Source: Chromera velia (taxonomy: Eukaryota; Sar; Chromeraceae). From it: a stretch of DNA of 24,875 nucleotides. Location: assembly GCA_018398765.1 (NCBI GenBank), contig JAHBMJ010001125.1, positions 10,326-35,200 of the forward strand. The letters are read 5' to 3'. Below, piece by piece: positions 10,331-18,599 of the stretch; within the stretch, counting starts at the first letter, position 1; each line of letters begins with the position of its first letter. The position numbers were made by a program, and so were the translations under genes. Under the pieces are notes generated by a model. It searched no databases and was not told the DNA's origin. It saw nothing but the letters and a program-made list of their open reading frames with translations.

Positions 10331-10789
10331 TATGACGGTAAATGTTACCTAAAATAGACTAGAACAGTCAGGTAATGAAAACGGGTAACGCTCAAACAGC
10401 TAAACGGGAAGTCTGACCTACCGGGTCGCAGTCCTCAGTCCAGACAGGAAAATCTATTCAGTAACGACAGAGAAATTCAAGAAGACATCAATCTAGAATT
10501 CACTTAAATGAAGACCGCGCATTCGATCCAATATGCAGGACCTCGACGCTCTAAACGTGACACACAGACTGATCAGACTGCTATCTGAGGATGCTCTCTA
10601 TCATGAACCGACTGAGCAGACCAAGCCTTCGTACAGCCTCACTGTTCAATCAAGGAGTCAGACGCTAATGCACTCAAACGTGCGATCACGCTGCTCGCAA
10701 TACTCTTCACTCGCGCGGATGGCTGGAGTACTTGCAGAACGCTCAGCACCCACCTGACGTACGCTTGGATGCATGCGTTTACTCTCACA
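10331..10789 (-). repeat. copia LTR, right copy (5' LTR of the minus-strand element)
   Basis: 459 bp, co-linear with 3689-4147. The outermost left bases are TA instead of TG, and differences between the copies are scattered and mostly transitions. The right edge CTCTCACA is followed by the target duplication TGTTG at 10790-10794. Confidence 0.95.
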
Positions 10790-10794
10790 TGTTG

Positions 10795-11188
10795 GATGAG
10801 TTAGGACTTGGAGACGAGTTGGAAGTACCTACTCAGGCAGTGGAGGGGCAGAAGCAGGGAGCCCGACGGAAGGGCCCAGAGATTCTGCTTGGTGGCTGTA
10901 TTGAGTCGTCGAAAGTTAAGGTAGAATCGGGTCGAGCCGTCAGGTTTCTTAACAAAAATGACCGGAGCTGCCCATGGGGAATGCGAGGGTTGAATGATCC
11001 CTACACTCTACATTGTATCAAATTCTTTTTTCACATCCTCTCGCTGGTGATAGGGGATTCGGTCCTGCTGCCATCTGATGGGAATGCTCATCTCTGTGGG
11101 GATAGTCGCTTCATAAGGCTTCCCCCCCATCTTTAATTCTCCTAAATCAAAACGTCCCCATGACCATAGGTCTCCAATTCCCCCAACA
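10795..11188 (-). pseudogene. gypsy reverse transcriptase, N-terminal half
   Basis: On the minus strand from about 11135 the frame reads 'YEATIPTEMSIPIR', then after one TAG '[19 protein letters not shown]', '[15 protein letters not shown]' and 'TKQNLWALP'. These match the fingers/early palm of Ty3/gypsy RT ('SPWASPVVLVKKKDG..RxCxDYRxLN'). Similarity fades toward 10800. The plus strand of about 10795-10860 can also be read as continuation of the acidic gypsy tail across the copia insertion ('LENLL' + '[10 protein letters not shown]'), so the exact breakpoint is open. The catalytic YxDD part of RT is missing from both gypsy pieces. At 11181-11188 only the terminal CCCCAACA of the 5' LTR remains. 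Confidence 0.8.
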
Positions 11189-11280
11189 CTGGGGTATCTG
11201 ACACATTGTCAAGCAAGCTTGCAAACGGCCCCGGAAAGTAAAAAAAATGAGAACTGCACGAGATTGATGCACGCCAGCCA

Positions 11281-11477
11281 CGGCCCATCCACTCTAGAAA
11301 AATTTGTAAGGGGTCTTCAGCTCGGGAATATTTGGTATTGAAGATTTGAGAAAATCAGCCTTCGATGGGTCAGATATTTTGATTTCAGCAGTGTTTTTTA
11401 CCTTATTTGAGCCTTTGTAGGAAACTTTGGTAAGAGGGGGGCAAAAAAGTACTAAAAATTCCCGAGTGGATGGGCCG
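11281..11477. mobile_element. short terminal-inverted-repeat insertion in the C-rich repeat
   Basis: CGGCCCATCCACTC at 11281-11294 is the exact complement of GAGTGGATGGGCCG at 11464-11477. The 197-bp unit is AT-rich and unlike its C-rich surroundings. Its minus strand is open from the right end to a TAG at the left TIR. No target duplication could be identified, so whether it is a MITE or a captured fragment is unresolved. Confidence 0.55.
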
Positions 11478-11495
11478 CGACGCATGGGCCATGAC

Positions 11496-11978
11496 GCCAG
11501 CTAGCCTCGTGCCAACCCCCCCCCCCGCGGAAAAAAAGCATGCGCGGAACCCCCCCCCCCCCTTAGGAAAAAAACTCGGGGTAAGTGGAGATCTGAAACC
11601 CATCTGACGTACGCATCTCACAAATTTAGCCTTTTGGGGCTGGGTTTGGCCCCGAAAAGTGAAGCGGGGGGCACTTAGAAAACAGAAATATCCCAGCCCA
11701 CGTGTATGCGTGCGAGCTGTTTTTCGGCAAAAACCCGGCCCCAAAAGGCTGAATGTAGCCCCGGAAAGCGAAGCGGGGGGCACTTACAAAATAGAAATAC
11801 CCCTGCCCACGCGTGCACGCAGTGTTTTTCGCCAAAAACCTAGCCTCGAAAGGCTGAATTTGCGAGATGCGTATGTCAGATGGGTTTTAGATCTCCGGTC
11901 TTTTTTCCTTGGGGGAGGGGGGGGTTCCGCGTATGCTTTTTTCCCACGGGGGGGGGGAGGTTGGCGCGAGACTAACCA
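11496..11978. repeat. large imperfect inverted repeat (foldback)
   Basis: The left arm (about 11496-11648) and right arm (about 11833-11978) are imperfect reverse complements with the same block order: 'gccaac', C run, 'ggaaaaaaagcat.cgcggaac', second C run, 'gatct.aaacccatctgac', 'acgcatctc.caaatt.agcctt'. The spacer of about 185 bp carries two direct copies of the 'gaagcggggggcactta' module. A fold would give a stem of about 150 bp. Confidence 0.7.
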
Positions 11979-12170
11979 ATCGTGTAGTTCTCATTTTTCT
12001 TGCTTTCTGGGGCCGTTCGCAAGCTTGCTTTCGTCAGATTTGGCGAAAGACACTGCGCGTGTATGCATGTGTGGGCTGGGGTATTTCTGTTTTGTAAGTG
12101 CCCCCCGCTTCGCTTTCCGGGGCCATTTTTGTTTTGTAAGTGCCCCCCGCTTCGCTTTCCGGGGCCATGC

Positions 12171-12682
12171 AAAGAGTCAAGTTTCATGCAGAAAAAATGC
12201 CCCAAACCCAAAAAATCTCGCGCAGCATGCGCGCGTTCAAAACTCAAAATCGAAGGGGCAGAACATGTGATGCGACGGTGATGGCACAAAAATCACACTG
12301 CATGTGAGCCAGCCCAGCATGGCGCCCAGCCAGAAATGATGATCCATGATGATCCCGCCATCTTCGGCGATCTTCGGCGCAGTCGCCCAACTTCGTACGT
12401 CTACCGATCGATGGATCTTTCACAAGTGTGCTCCAATGAGTGAGTGATCCAGTCTGAATGCAGATTGCAATTTCCAATTGGCTGACTCCCTGTGAAGAGT
12501 GAGTTGTTAACTGTGTCAGTGCTCCAGGCAGACTGAGGAATTGGTGTTTTGCTGGACTGCAGTCTGTAAGTCGATCTGCTTCCACAGCGATCGAGCCAAG
12601 TCGACCCTCCGCAGACAAATCAAGCAGGAAACCGACACCTGAACGTTAGACAAGAAACAGGGGGCACTGCCCACCTTCGTTG
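12171..12682. other. intergenic region upstream of PIMT
   Basis: No gene recognised. It holds a small tandem duplication 'tcttcggcg' at 12361-12379 and a repeated 'gatgatcc' near 12340. It must contain the promoter/5' UTR of the downstream methyltransferase, but no clear TATA box or other core element was recognised. A 124-codon minus-strand open frame (12244-12618) has no recognisable domain and was not called. Confidence 0.5.
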
Positions 12683-13120
12683 ATGGCCACAGTTCTGTTC
12701 TCTTCCCCCTTCTTGTGCTTGTTCCTTCTAGTACTCCTCTCTTCCCACGAACACTCCTTGATTATTGCTGTCCGATCTAAAGGAGAAGGAACTGGCAACT
12801 CTCCAGCATCTGCTCGTCTGTCTCCCCCGCTGGCCCCATTAGATTCTTCCTCTGCCTGCAAGGAGCCCATTGCAAAACAGCCGAAACAGGGCCCGACAAA
12901 CAGGAGACACACGACGATGGCCTGGCGCTCCTCGGGAGGCTCCCACGCGGAGCTGGTCAAGAATCTGGCCTCCAACGGGGTCCTCTCAAAGCAGAGAGCA
13001 ATCGATGCGATGATGAAGGTGGGCCTGCCTGCAGGAGTGGAACTGACTGCCTGAGCATAGTCTGCTTTTACGGCTGTTCTTTTTTATTTGTGCGAGAAAG
13101 CGAACAGCACGCTAGCAGGA

Positions 13121-13183
<63 letters not shown>

Positions 13184-13269
13184 GAAGGAAGGAAGGAAGG
13201 AAGGAAGGAAGGAAGGAAGGAAAGAAAGGAAAGAAAGGAAAGAAAGGAAAGAAAGAAAGAAAGAAAGAA

Positions 13270-13315
<46 letters not shown>

Positions 13316-14869
13316 GAAAAGAAAGAAAAAAAGAAAGAAAGAAGAGACACATGTCGATAAAAGACTGACGATGGCACCGAAATCCAGGATTGAACTGAAA
13401 ATCCTTCTCGATCTTTGCGTGTGGGAAGCATGGGGAGAAGAGTCTGAGTGGGTGGGGAGACATCAGAGACTCACCCTGAGGTTTGCAGGCATGGAAGAAG
13501 ACACACAAACAGACAGACAAAGAGGAATTTAGACAGGGGAGGAGGCCAGATGGGGATAGATCTATTCAGAGGCGTGTGTGTTCATGCAAACGTACAGTCT
13601 CCAGACGAATTCGGAACGACCAGAGAACAAACGATGTACAAGCTGTGTTTTCCACACACACGCAAGAAAACCTTCGTGCAAATTCGACACCATAAATTGC
13701 GGGGAGGTCCACTGCGAGCCTCGCTGAGCCTTCTGCCCCCCTGTGCAACAATTCTGGTCGATCCACTTTCCATCTATATGCACGTGGCCACAGAGAGAAA
13801 ATCCGACGTCGGTGCTCCCTTTTTTGTTTTCTTTGTGCGTTCGTTGCGTCTGATAGGTCGATCGGAAACACTTCTGCAAGCTGAACCCCTACTTCGACTC
13901 CCCCCAGACAATCGGGTGGGGCCAAACGATTTCGGCCCCCCACATGCACGCGTTCGCGGCAGAGGCGCTGGAGTCCCGCCTTCTCCCCGGCAAGCGGGCC
14001 CTGGACGTAGGCTCCGGCACTGGGTATGTGTCGGCGATGTTTGCGGAGATGGTGGATGTGGAGGGTGAGGGGGGGGGGACGGTGGTGGGGGTCGAGTGTG
14101 TGAAGAATTTGGTAGACCTCTCTCGTGAGAACATCCGGAGTCACAAGGCATCGCTCCTGCAACACCCAAATTTCCAAATACACCACACGGACGGGTGGAA
14201 GGGATGGGCGGAGGCGGGCCCGTACGACGCGATCCACGTCGGGGCGGCGGCGCAGGAGATCCCAAAAGCGTTGGTTGAGCAGTTGGCGCCAGGGGGAATG
14301 ATGGTTCTGCCTGTGGGGCCTGCAGGAGGCAGTCAGGAGATGGTGGAGGTGACAAAGGACAAAGAAGGAAACACAAAGGTAGGGGTAGGCAGGGGGGTGG
14401 AGGGAGGAATTTACGGAGCAGATATCAATAAATGCATCATGAAGAAACGGATAGGTAAGCCGTAGCGATTAAAAGTATAGACATGCAGACGGTTTTGCTT
14501 GCTGAGGGACCTGAAGGGAGGCCCCAGACGCGTCCTTCCTTTCTGCTTTGACGAACGGGTTGTTGAAGTTTTTGAGCCCCTGTCTATCAGAGGGTCCAAG
14601 TTCATTCTGTTCGTGAGGCTTTCATTTGCATTTCGTGCATGTGTTCACATTAACGCGATCTCCCCACTTTATAGACACGTTGACTAAGAGGTTGCCCAAG
14701 TCTGTTGATGTAAGTAAATCTGTCTGCACGTCACGTAAGGTTTGTATGCATCTGTATGCACGTTTGTTTGTTTGTATGGATGCAGGTGAGGTCTCTCTTT
14801 GGGGTCATGTACGTTCCCCTTGTGAAGGACCCGGCAGGCGTCTCGGCGGGGGGCGGGCAATTGAACTAA
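12683..14869 (+). CDS. PCMT1: protein-L-isoaspartate(D-aspartate) O-methyltransferase, three exons
   Basis: Repairs aged proteins by transferring methyl from S-adenosylmethionine to L-isoaspartyl residues (EC 2.1.1.77). Exons 12683-13018, 13857-14378 and 14786-14869, all phase 0 with GT-AG junctions, give about 313 residues. Residues 79-95 ('AWRSSGGSHAELVKNL') match the N-terminus of cytosolic PIMTs. Then come 'NPYFDSPQTIGWGQTISAPHMHA' in two parts (about 122-144), the SAM-binding motif 'ALDVGSGTGY' (160-169), 'YDAIHVGAAA', and 'LAPGGMMVLPVGP'. The last exon supplies 'SLFGVMYVPL', the conserved C-terminal strand. The family is about 225 residues; here there are 78 extra N-terminal residues beginning 'MATVLFSSPFLCLFLLVLLS', a signal-peptide-like hydrophobic stretch followed by a Ser/Pro/basic segment. 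The upstream ATG (12683) has T at -3, while the ATG at 12917 has A at -3 and G at +4. The gene symbol is by family; the exact orthologue is not established. Confidence 0.9.
13019..13856 (+). other. PIMT intron 1 with long purine tract
   Basis: Starts GT after 'gatgatgaag' and ends AG before 'gtcgatcgg'. Splicing joins 'DAMMK' to 'VDRKHF', as in PIMT homologues. Contains 231 uninterrupted purines (13117-13347). The remaining ~500 bp show no gene; open frames in the purine tract are Lys/Glu/Arg low complexity. Confidence 0.9.
13117..13347. repeat. 231-nt polypurine microsatellite (GAAA/GGAA/GA)
   Basis: No pyrimidine occurs on the plus strand from 13117 to 13347. The order is (GAAA)n, (GGAA)n, mixed GGAAA/GAAA, (GA)n, then GAAA again. 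Mirror symmetry in such tracts permits intramolecular triplex (H-DNA). Confidence 0.97.
14379..14785 (+). other. PIMT intron 2
   Basis: Donor at 'aacacaaag|gtaggg' and acceptor at 'gatgcag|gtgagg'. Splicing keeps phase 0 and joins 'KEGNTK' to 'VRSLFGVMYVPL', the expected C-terminal strand. Read-through of the donor gives a Gly-rich tail of about 28 residues ending at 14465 with no family resemblance. Nothing else recognised. Confidence 0.88.
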
Positions 14870-15780
14870 CTAAGAACGTAGCTCTGGGGGTATATTCAGT
14901 GGAGAACATGGACGTGACAAAGCTCGAGGGAGACGGGAAGGGGTCTTCGCCCGTACGTCGGGACTTTCATTCGTTCGCTGATTCATGTTGAGTGAGGGGG
15001 TGAGTGGGTGGACGGGGGTGAGTCGAGGCCGGCGCAGGGGGACTTGTTCGTTGTGTTAGACTGAAAGAAACAACGCCCATGAGGGTTTTAGCCAGAAGAG
15101 AGACGTGTCATCAATCAAATCACTCGAGGGAATGCATGTATCATAGTGCTTGCAAGAAGCAGGTCCCGTGGGAGGTTTTTCGTTTCAGGTTCATGTGTGT
15201 TTGTGCGTGAAAGAGAAAAAGATAGTGAGGGAGATCTCTTTTTCTTTCTTCGATCGGCAACCTGTCTGGTTGCATGCTGACGTGTCGCTTGTGTCTTGTC
15301 TCTCGTAATTCTGTTACTCTTCCATTACTTCTTTCTTTTCTTTTCTTTTCTTTTCTTTCTTTCTTTCTTTCTTTCTTTCTCTCTTTCTGTTTTTCTTTCT
15401 TTCTTTCTTCGTCTGTTTTTTTTATTTGGATGTGAGCGGTGGGGCGAATCTTTTGACAGGAACAAATGCAAAGGATCTGGTACTGTGTTGACATTGAATA
15501 ACTCTGACAACAGTGACAAGTTGATGCATCTCTGAAAGGCGTGCAGTGTTTCGTTCCGTGCACAGTCCGCCTCGATAGACAAACAGAAGGGAACCTGTCC
15601 GATCCAAAGCAGAAGAGGAAAGAACCGGAATTCAGATTTTCAAGTTGCGACAAGTACCGTGAAAAAATACCTAAAAAGATGCTGAAGAAAGGGGGAGGAT
15701 ACGCACTTGACCGAGGCAGGCGATCTCACATTCGAGTGATATCACTACACTGGTTGACCGAGGGAGGCATGTAATAGAAT
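14870..15780. other. PIMT 3' flank and intergenic sequence
   Basis: No further gene seen. It includes a pyrimidine microsatellite. The open frames here are compositionally driven (Lys/Glu on the minus strand across the TTTC repeat) and show no domain. Confidence 0.5.
15329..15410. repeat. (TTTC)n/(TTTTC)n microsatellite
   Basis: Pyrimidine repeat of TTTTC then TTTC units, broken by a single G at 15389. Confidence 0.93.
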
Positions 15781-16910
15781 CTTTCAAATGGACGATAAAA
15801 GGATCCACCTGGAAACAAGTAAAAAACTCAGTAAAAAAAAGTAAACATATACAGGCAAGCCTCAATCCTAGTGAGATTGGTTCCAAGTAAGGTTCCAATA
15901 CGTGTGTAGTAGCATATGCATTATATATAATGCATATTAAAGTTGCATGACTATAAATGCAGAATACTGAGTAGAATAATGACAAGTTTTATTATTGAAT
16001 TTGTTTTGAGGGTAAAGTCTAGCCAGGGGTAGCGCAAACTTCGCCGCAAAGTAATTTTAAATCCACTGTGGCAGTTTTAGATCTTATAGTACTAAAAGTT
16101 TTCTTTTAATTTCAATTTTCAAACAGATCGATCAAATTGATGACGATCAATAATTTAAAGTTAGTAGGTCTGCTGCCGGGCCTGCATGTAATATGATATA
16201 GAATGATATAACTTGAAGTACGTTTTATTTGATATGACTTGAAAACATTTTTAAGGGTAACACGATAGTTAATTTTGAAAGGCTGTATTTTAGGTTTTAT
16301 CCTGTAGTTTTTTTTTTTACCTTTTCACAATGTACAAAACGGGATACACCCAACCAGTTGGGTGAGTGCCTCAGGGGGCTATTTAGGGGTCCGCTAATTG
16401 ATGCACACCATCGGAGGCTTGGGCATGTCTAAGTTGTATGCTGTCATGGAGCGGGGGCTACGGCAGCGAAGTATGCTTTTCGGGACTGTGTGCACATCGT
16501 ATATGCATGTGCAACTCCGTGCGAGTTACTTGAGGGGCATGCATGTGTAAAGTAATTAAGGCATCTGCGATCGCAGCTCTGTGCAAGTTGCTTGAGGGGC
16601 ATATTTTGGAACTCGGGCAATACCGACCGTGACGGAGACAGAACCGATCCCCCCCTCAAAAATGAAAAAATGCGTTATGCGAGTGCGTGCGATCTTGGGG
16701 CCTCTCGGCTGATCTCAGCAGAGCTGAGCTGCCTCCCGAGGTGACGAAGCATTAAATGATGTGTTCACCAGAGGAACTTCACCTAGGTATTTTAAATCCT
16801 AATAAATCACCTAGGCATTTACTTTATTTCAATTTCACTAGAATTTCAAATTTTTATTCTATAGTTTATTAGTGAGTTTGAAGGTCTCGTAAGTCATATA
16901 ATTAAGATAA
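15781..16910. other. AT-rich intergenic region with small palindromes
   Basis: No gene recognised. Holds a perfect 24-bp palindrome at 15914-15937 (arms ATATGCATTATA), a 7-bp hairpin at 16347-16364 (CACCCAA/TTGGGTG), a 26-bp direct repeat pair (16515-16540 and 16577-16602), a CTCAGC-AGA-GCTGAG hairpin near 16716-16730, and a repeated 'tcacctagg.att' around 16779 and 16806. A mobile or small-RNA origin cannot be shown from this sequence alone. Confidence 0.55.
16515..16602 (+). repeat. pair of 26-bp direct repeats
   Basis: 'ctccgtgcgagttacttgag' plus 'gggcat' at 16515-16540 recurs at 16577-16602 with three differences, 62 bp apart start to start. Confidence 0.8.
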
Positions 16911-18599
16911 ACAGAGGCGCAACACAAACGATGTCGATCAAACGTTGTAAAGGACGAGAAGACACACATCTCATTCTTGAAGACTGTAGCTCCTCAGCTG
17001 CTCTTGCACAGAAATCGGTTCCGCACGTGCTATCTGATGGCTGATGACAGCCACAGATTTGCACATGGACAGAGAAAGATAAAGACAAATCCGCCGACAG
17101 ATGTCCCACCGTAGAAAACAACGGGAGAGACTCCACTGGCGGAGAGAGTAGACACGACCTCTTTCTTTCGGACTGCTCCTCGTTTGTCTTCACAACCTTC
17201 CTTCTTCTCTTCTCTTCTCCTCTCCGCTCTCAGCCACAGACCGACAGCTGGCCTCATCCTATTGCCGGGCTTGGAAGGATCTTCATTTCCCTTTTGCTGT
17301 TCTTTCTTCAAATGGACTCACTCTTCCCTCCATGCAGTGGATTCTTCTGACGGGCATGCAGTATTCATACATGCATGCTTGCATTGCAGGCAGACAGATT
17401 GAGAAATCGATGGAAGTACAGTTGTCTGTCTCTGCGACTGATCTACAAGATGCTTCATACTGCTGTGTTGTGTGCGTTTACACGGACATGGATACAGACC
17501 CAGGATCAATTACTATCAAGTACTCACATGAAGAAAAGAAGGAAGGAAAGGAAGGCAGAAAGGAAGGCAGGAAGGAAGGTGCTCGAGTTCTCACAGACGA
17601 ACAGGCATTCAGTCGATTGTGCAACGGAGAAGAAGAGCTACAAGTCACTCAAAACACATGCTGAGTGAGCAAACGAGTGCTTACGTGCATTCATGAGACA
17701 TGGATCGAAGGAAACAGACCGACCAAACCTGGCAATGCAACACCTTACGAGTAAGGAGCTCATGCAGATAAACAACCAAACAAAGGATCATACAGCTTGA
17801 AGACAAACAAACAGACAGAGCGTAGGAGGGACTGGGATGCTCAGATGCAGGAAGGCATGCATGAGTGCTGAAGGTGGGACAACGAAGAATGCAGCACTCA
17901 ATCGTTTCATGAATCAGTAAATGAAAGAATGGATGAATGCAGGAAGAAAGGAAGGAAAGAGGATTGGTGAAGTGACTTCGAGGGACAAGTTAAGACCGAA
18001 ATCCTTCAGAGAGGAGAGCGGAAGGAATGCATTTGTTCTTCCCTCCACCCTTTTCTTTTCTCTCTTCTTCTGCTGCCAGACAAGAAGGATCAGATCGGAT
18101 AGGAGAGGAGAAGGAACGCGTACAGAGACAGGATAATTCGGGGGCAGGAAGGAAAACGACCAAGAGAGCCTCCCTTTTTCTTTCTTTCTTTCTTTCTTTC
18201 TTTCTGTCTGTCTGTCTGTCTGTCTGTCTGCCCCTCTCTCTCTCTGGGTAGAGGAAGTGTGCGGATGGATTTGGAAGGAGGAAAGAGGGTCCGTCCATTT
18301 TGTTTTCTTTGTGTCACATTCACTTCCCTTCTCTTCCCCCCCCATCGGACTGCATTCATCTCTCTCCCTTCTTCTCTTACATTGATATGTGCGGTGTCTT
18401 CGAAAATGTTCTACACCTTGCTTTTGAGGCAGACAGCTTGTTCTGTCGTGAAGGGGGGAGAAAAAAGAAAGGACGTGCCATCGTTTCTTTCCATTCTTCT
18501 TTCTGTAAGCATGCAACCCCTCACACCCAGCAGCACAGCAAAGCGATTCCTTCCTTGCATTCAAGTCAAATAACAGCAAGAGCATCCATCGATGGCGAC
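16911..18599. other. intergenic region with microsatellites
   Basis: No gene recognised on either strand. Contains an interrupted GGAA/GGCA purine repeat (17523-17580) and a compound TTTC/TGTC/TC repeat (18175-18245). It should include the 3' UTR of the minus-strand gene ending at 18600. Open frames here are long mainly because of low-complexity sequence. Confidence 0.5.
18175..18245. repeat. compound (TTTC)n(TGTC)n(TC)n microsatellite
   Basis: TTTC units to about 18204, TGTC units to about 18230, then TC units. Confidence 0.95.

Larger units (their letters stand above)
3689..10789 (-). mobile_element. Ty1/copia LTR retrotransposon, nested and decayed
   Basis: Two 459-bp direct repeats (3689-4147, 10331-10789) with TG/CA ends bracket gag, protease, integrase, RT and RNase H in that order on the minus strand. 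Integrase before RT defines the copia superfamily. The 5-bp duplication TGTTG flanks it. The LTRs differ at scattered positions, including a TG to TA change at the edge of the right copy, so the insertion is not recent. Gag is interrupted by a hAT-like element, and pol has frameshifts, stops and an integrase active-site change, so the copy is dead. The target was the acidic tail of the gypsy ORF: excising the element leaves that frame open across the junction. Confidence 0.93.
440..11188 (-). mobile_element. Ty3/gypsy LTR retrotransposon, rearranged and decayed
   Basis: The outer boundaries are the 5-bp duplication CTGGG at 435-439 and 11189-11193. Joining the flanks restores the C-rich repeat sequence seen uninterrupted near 12070 (gtgggctggggtat). 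The left LTR is complete and lies next to a polypurine tract on the minus strand, so the element reads right to left. The right LTR is reduced to about its first 8 bases (minus strand TGTTGGGG), after which sequence upstream of RT follows directly; most of the 5' LTR, gag and protease are deleted. The interior carries RT N-half (minus), RT C-half/RNase H/integrase (plus, inverted) and the C-terminal tail (minus). A copia element is inserted in it. Pol has several in-frame stops and at least one frameshift, so it is not autonomous. Confidence 0.8.
11194..12170. repeat. C-rich dispersed repeat, right part, with inverted arms
   Basis: Continuation of the repeat at 1-439. It contains C/G homopolymer runs, the 'aagcttgcaaacggccccgg' module, and four copies of a 'gtgccccccgcttcgctttccggggcc' type module. 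Two are on the minus strand (about 11649-11676 and 11758-11785) and two on the plus strand (about 12099-12127 and 12137-12167). Each copy can pair GCCCC with GGGGC. No coding sequence recognised. Confidence 0.75.

Noticed and set aside
3689-10789. Interpreting the 459-bp repeats as a segmental duplication
   Set aside because: TG/CA ends, a flanking 5-bp duplication and a copia gene order between them identify them as an LTR pair.
12244-12618. 124-codon minus-strand open frame upstream of PIMT
   Set aside because: No recognisable motif or coding bias, and it overlaps the end of the repeat and the presumed promoter region.
13068-13520. Open frames encoding KERKKERK or SFLSFFLS repeats on both strands
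   Set aside because: They are translations of the purine microsatellite in PIMT intron 1 and stay open only because the repeat lacks stop codons.
13566-14376. Minus-strand open frames of 200 or more codons
   Set aside because: They lie antisense to PIMT exon 2, which has clear family motifs on the plus strand; the antisense frames have none.
14379-14465. PIMT read through the exon 2 donor as a shorter C-terminus
   Set aside because: The read-through tail is Gly-rich and unlike the family, whereas splicing to 14786 supplies the conserved C-terminal strand in phase.
16570-16720. Weak resemblance to U6 ('gcatattttggaac') and U2 ('ggcct...ggctgatc') small nuclear RNAs
   Set aside because: The diagnostic ACAGAGA box of U6 and GTGTAGTA of U2 are absent, so the similarity is taken as chance.
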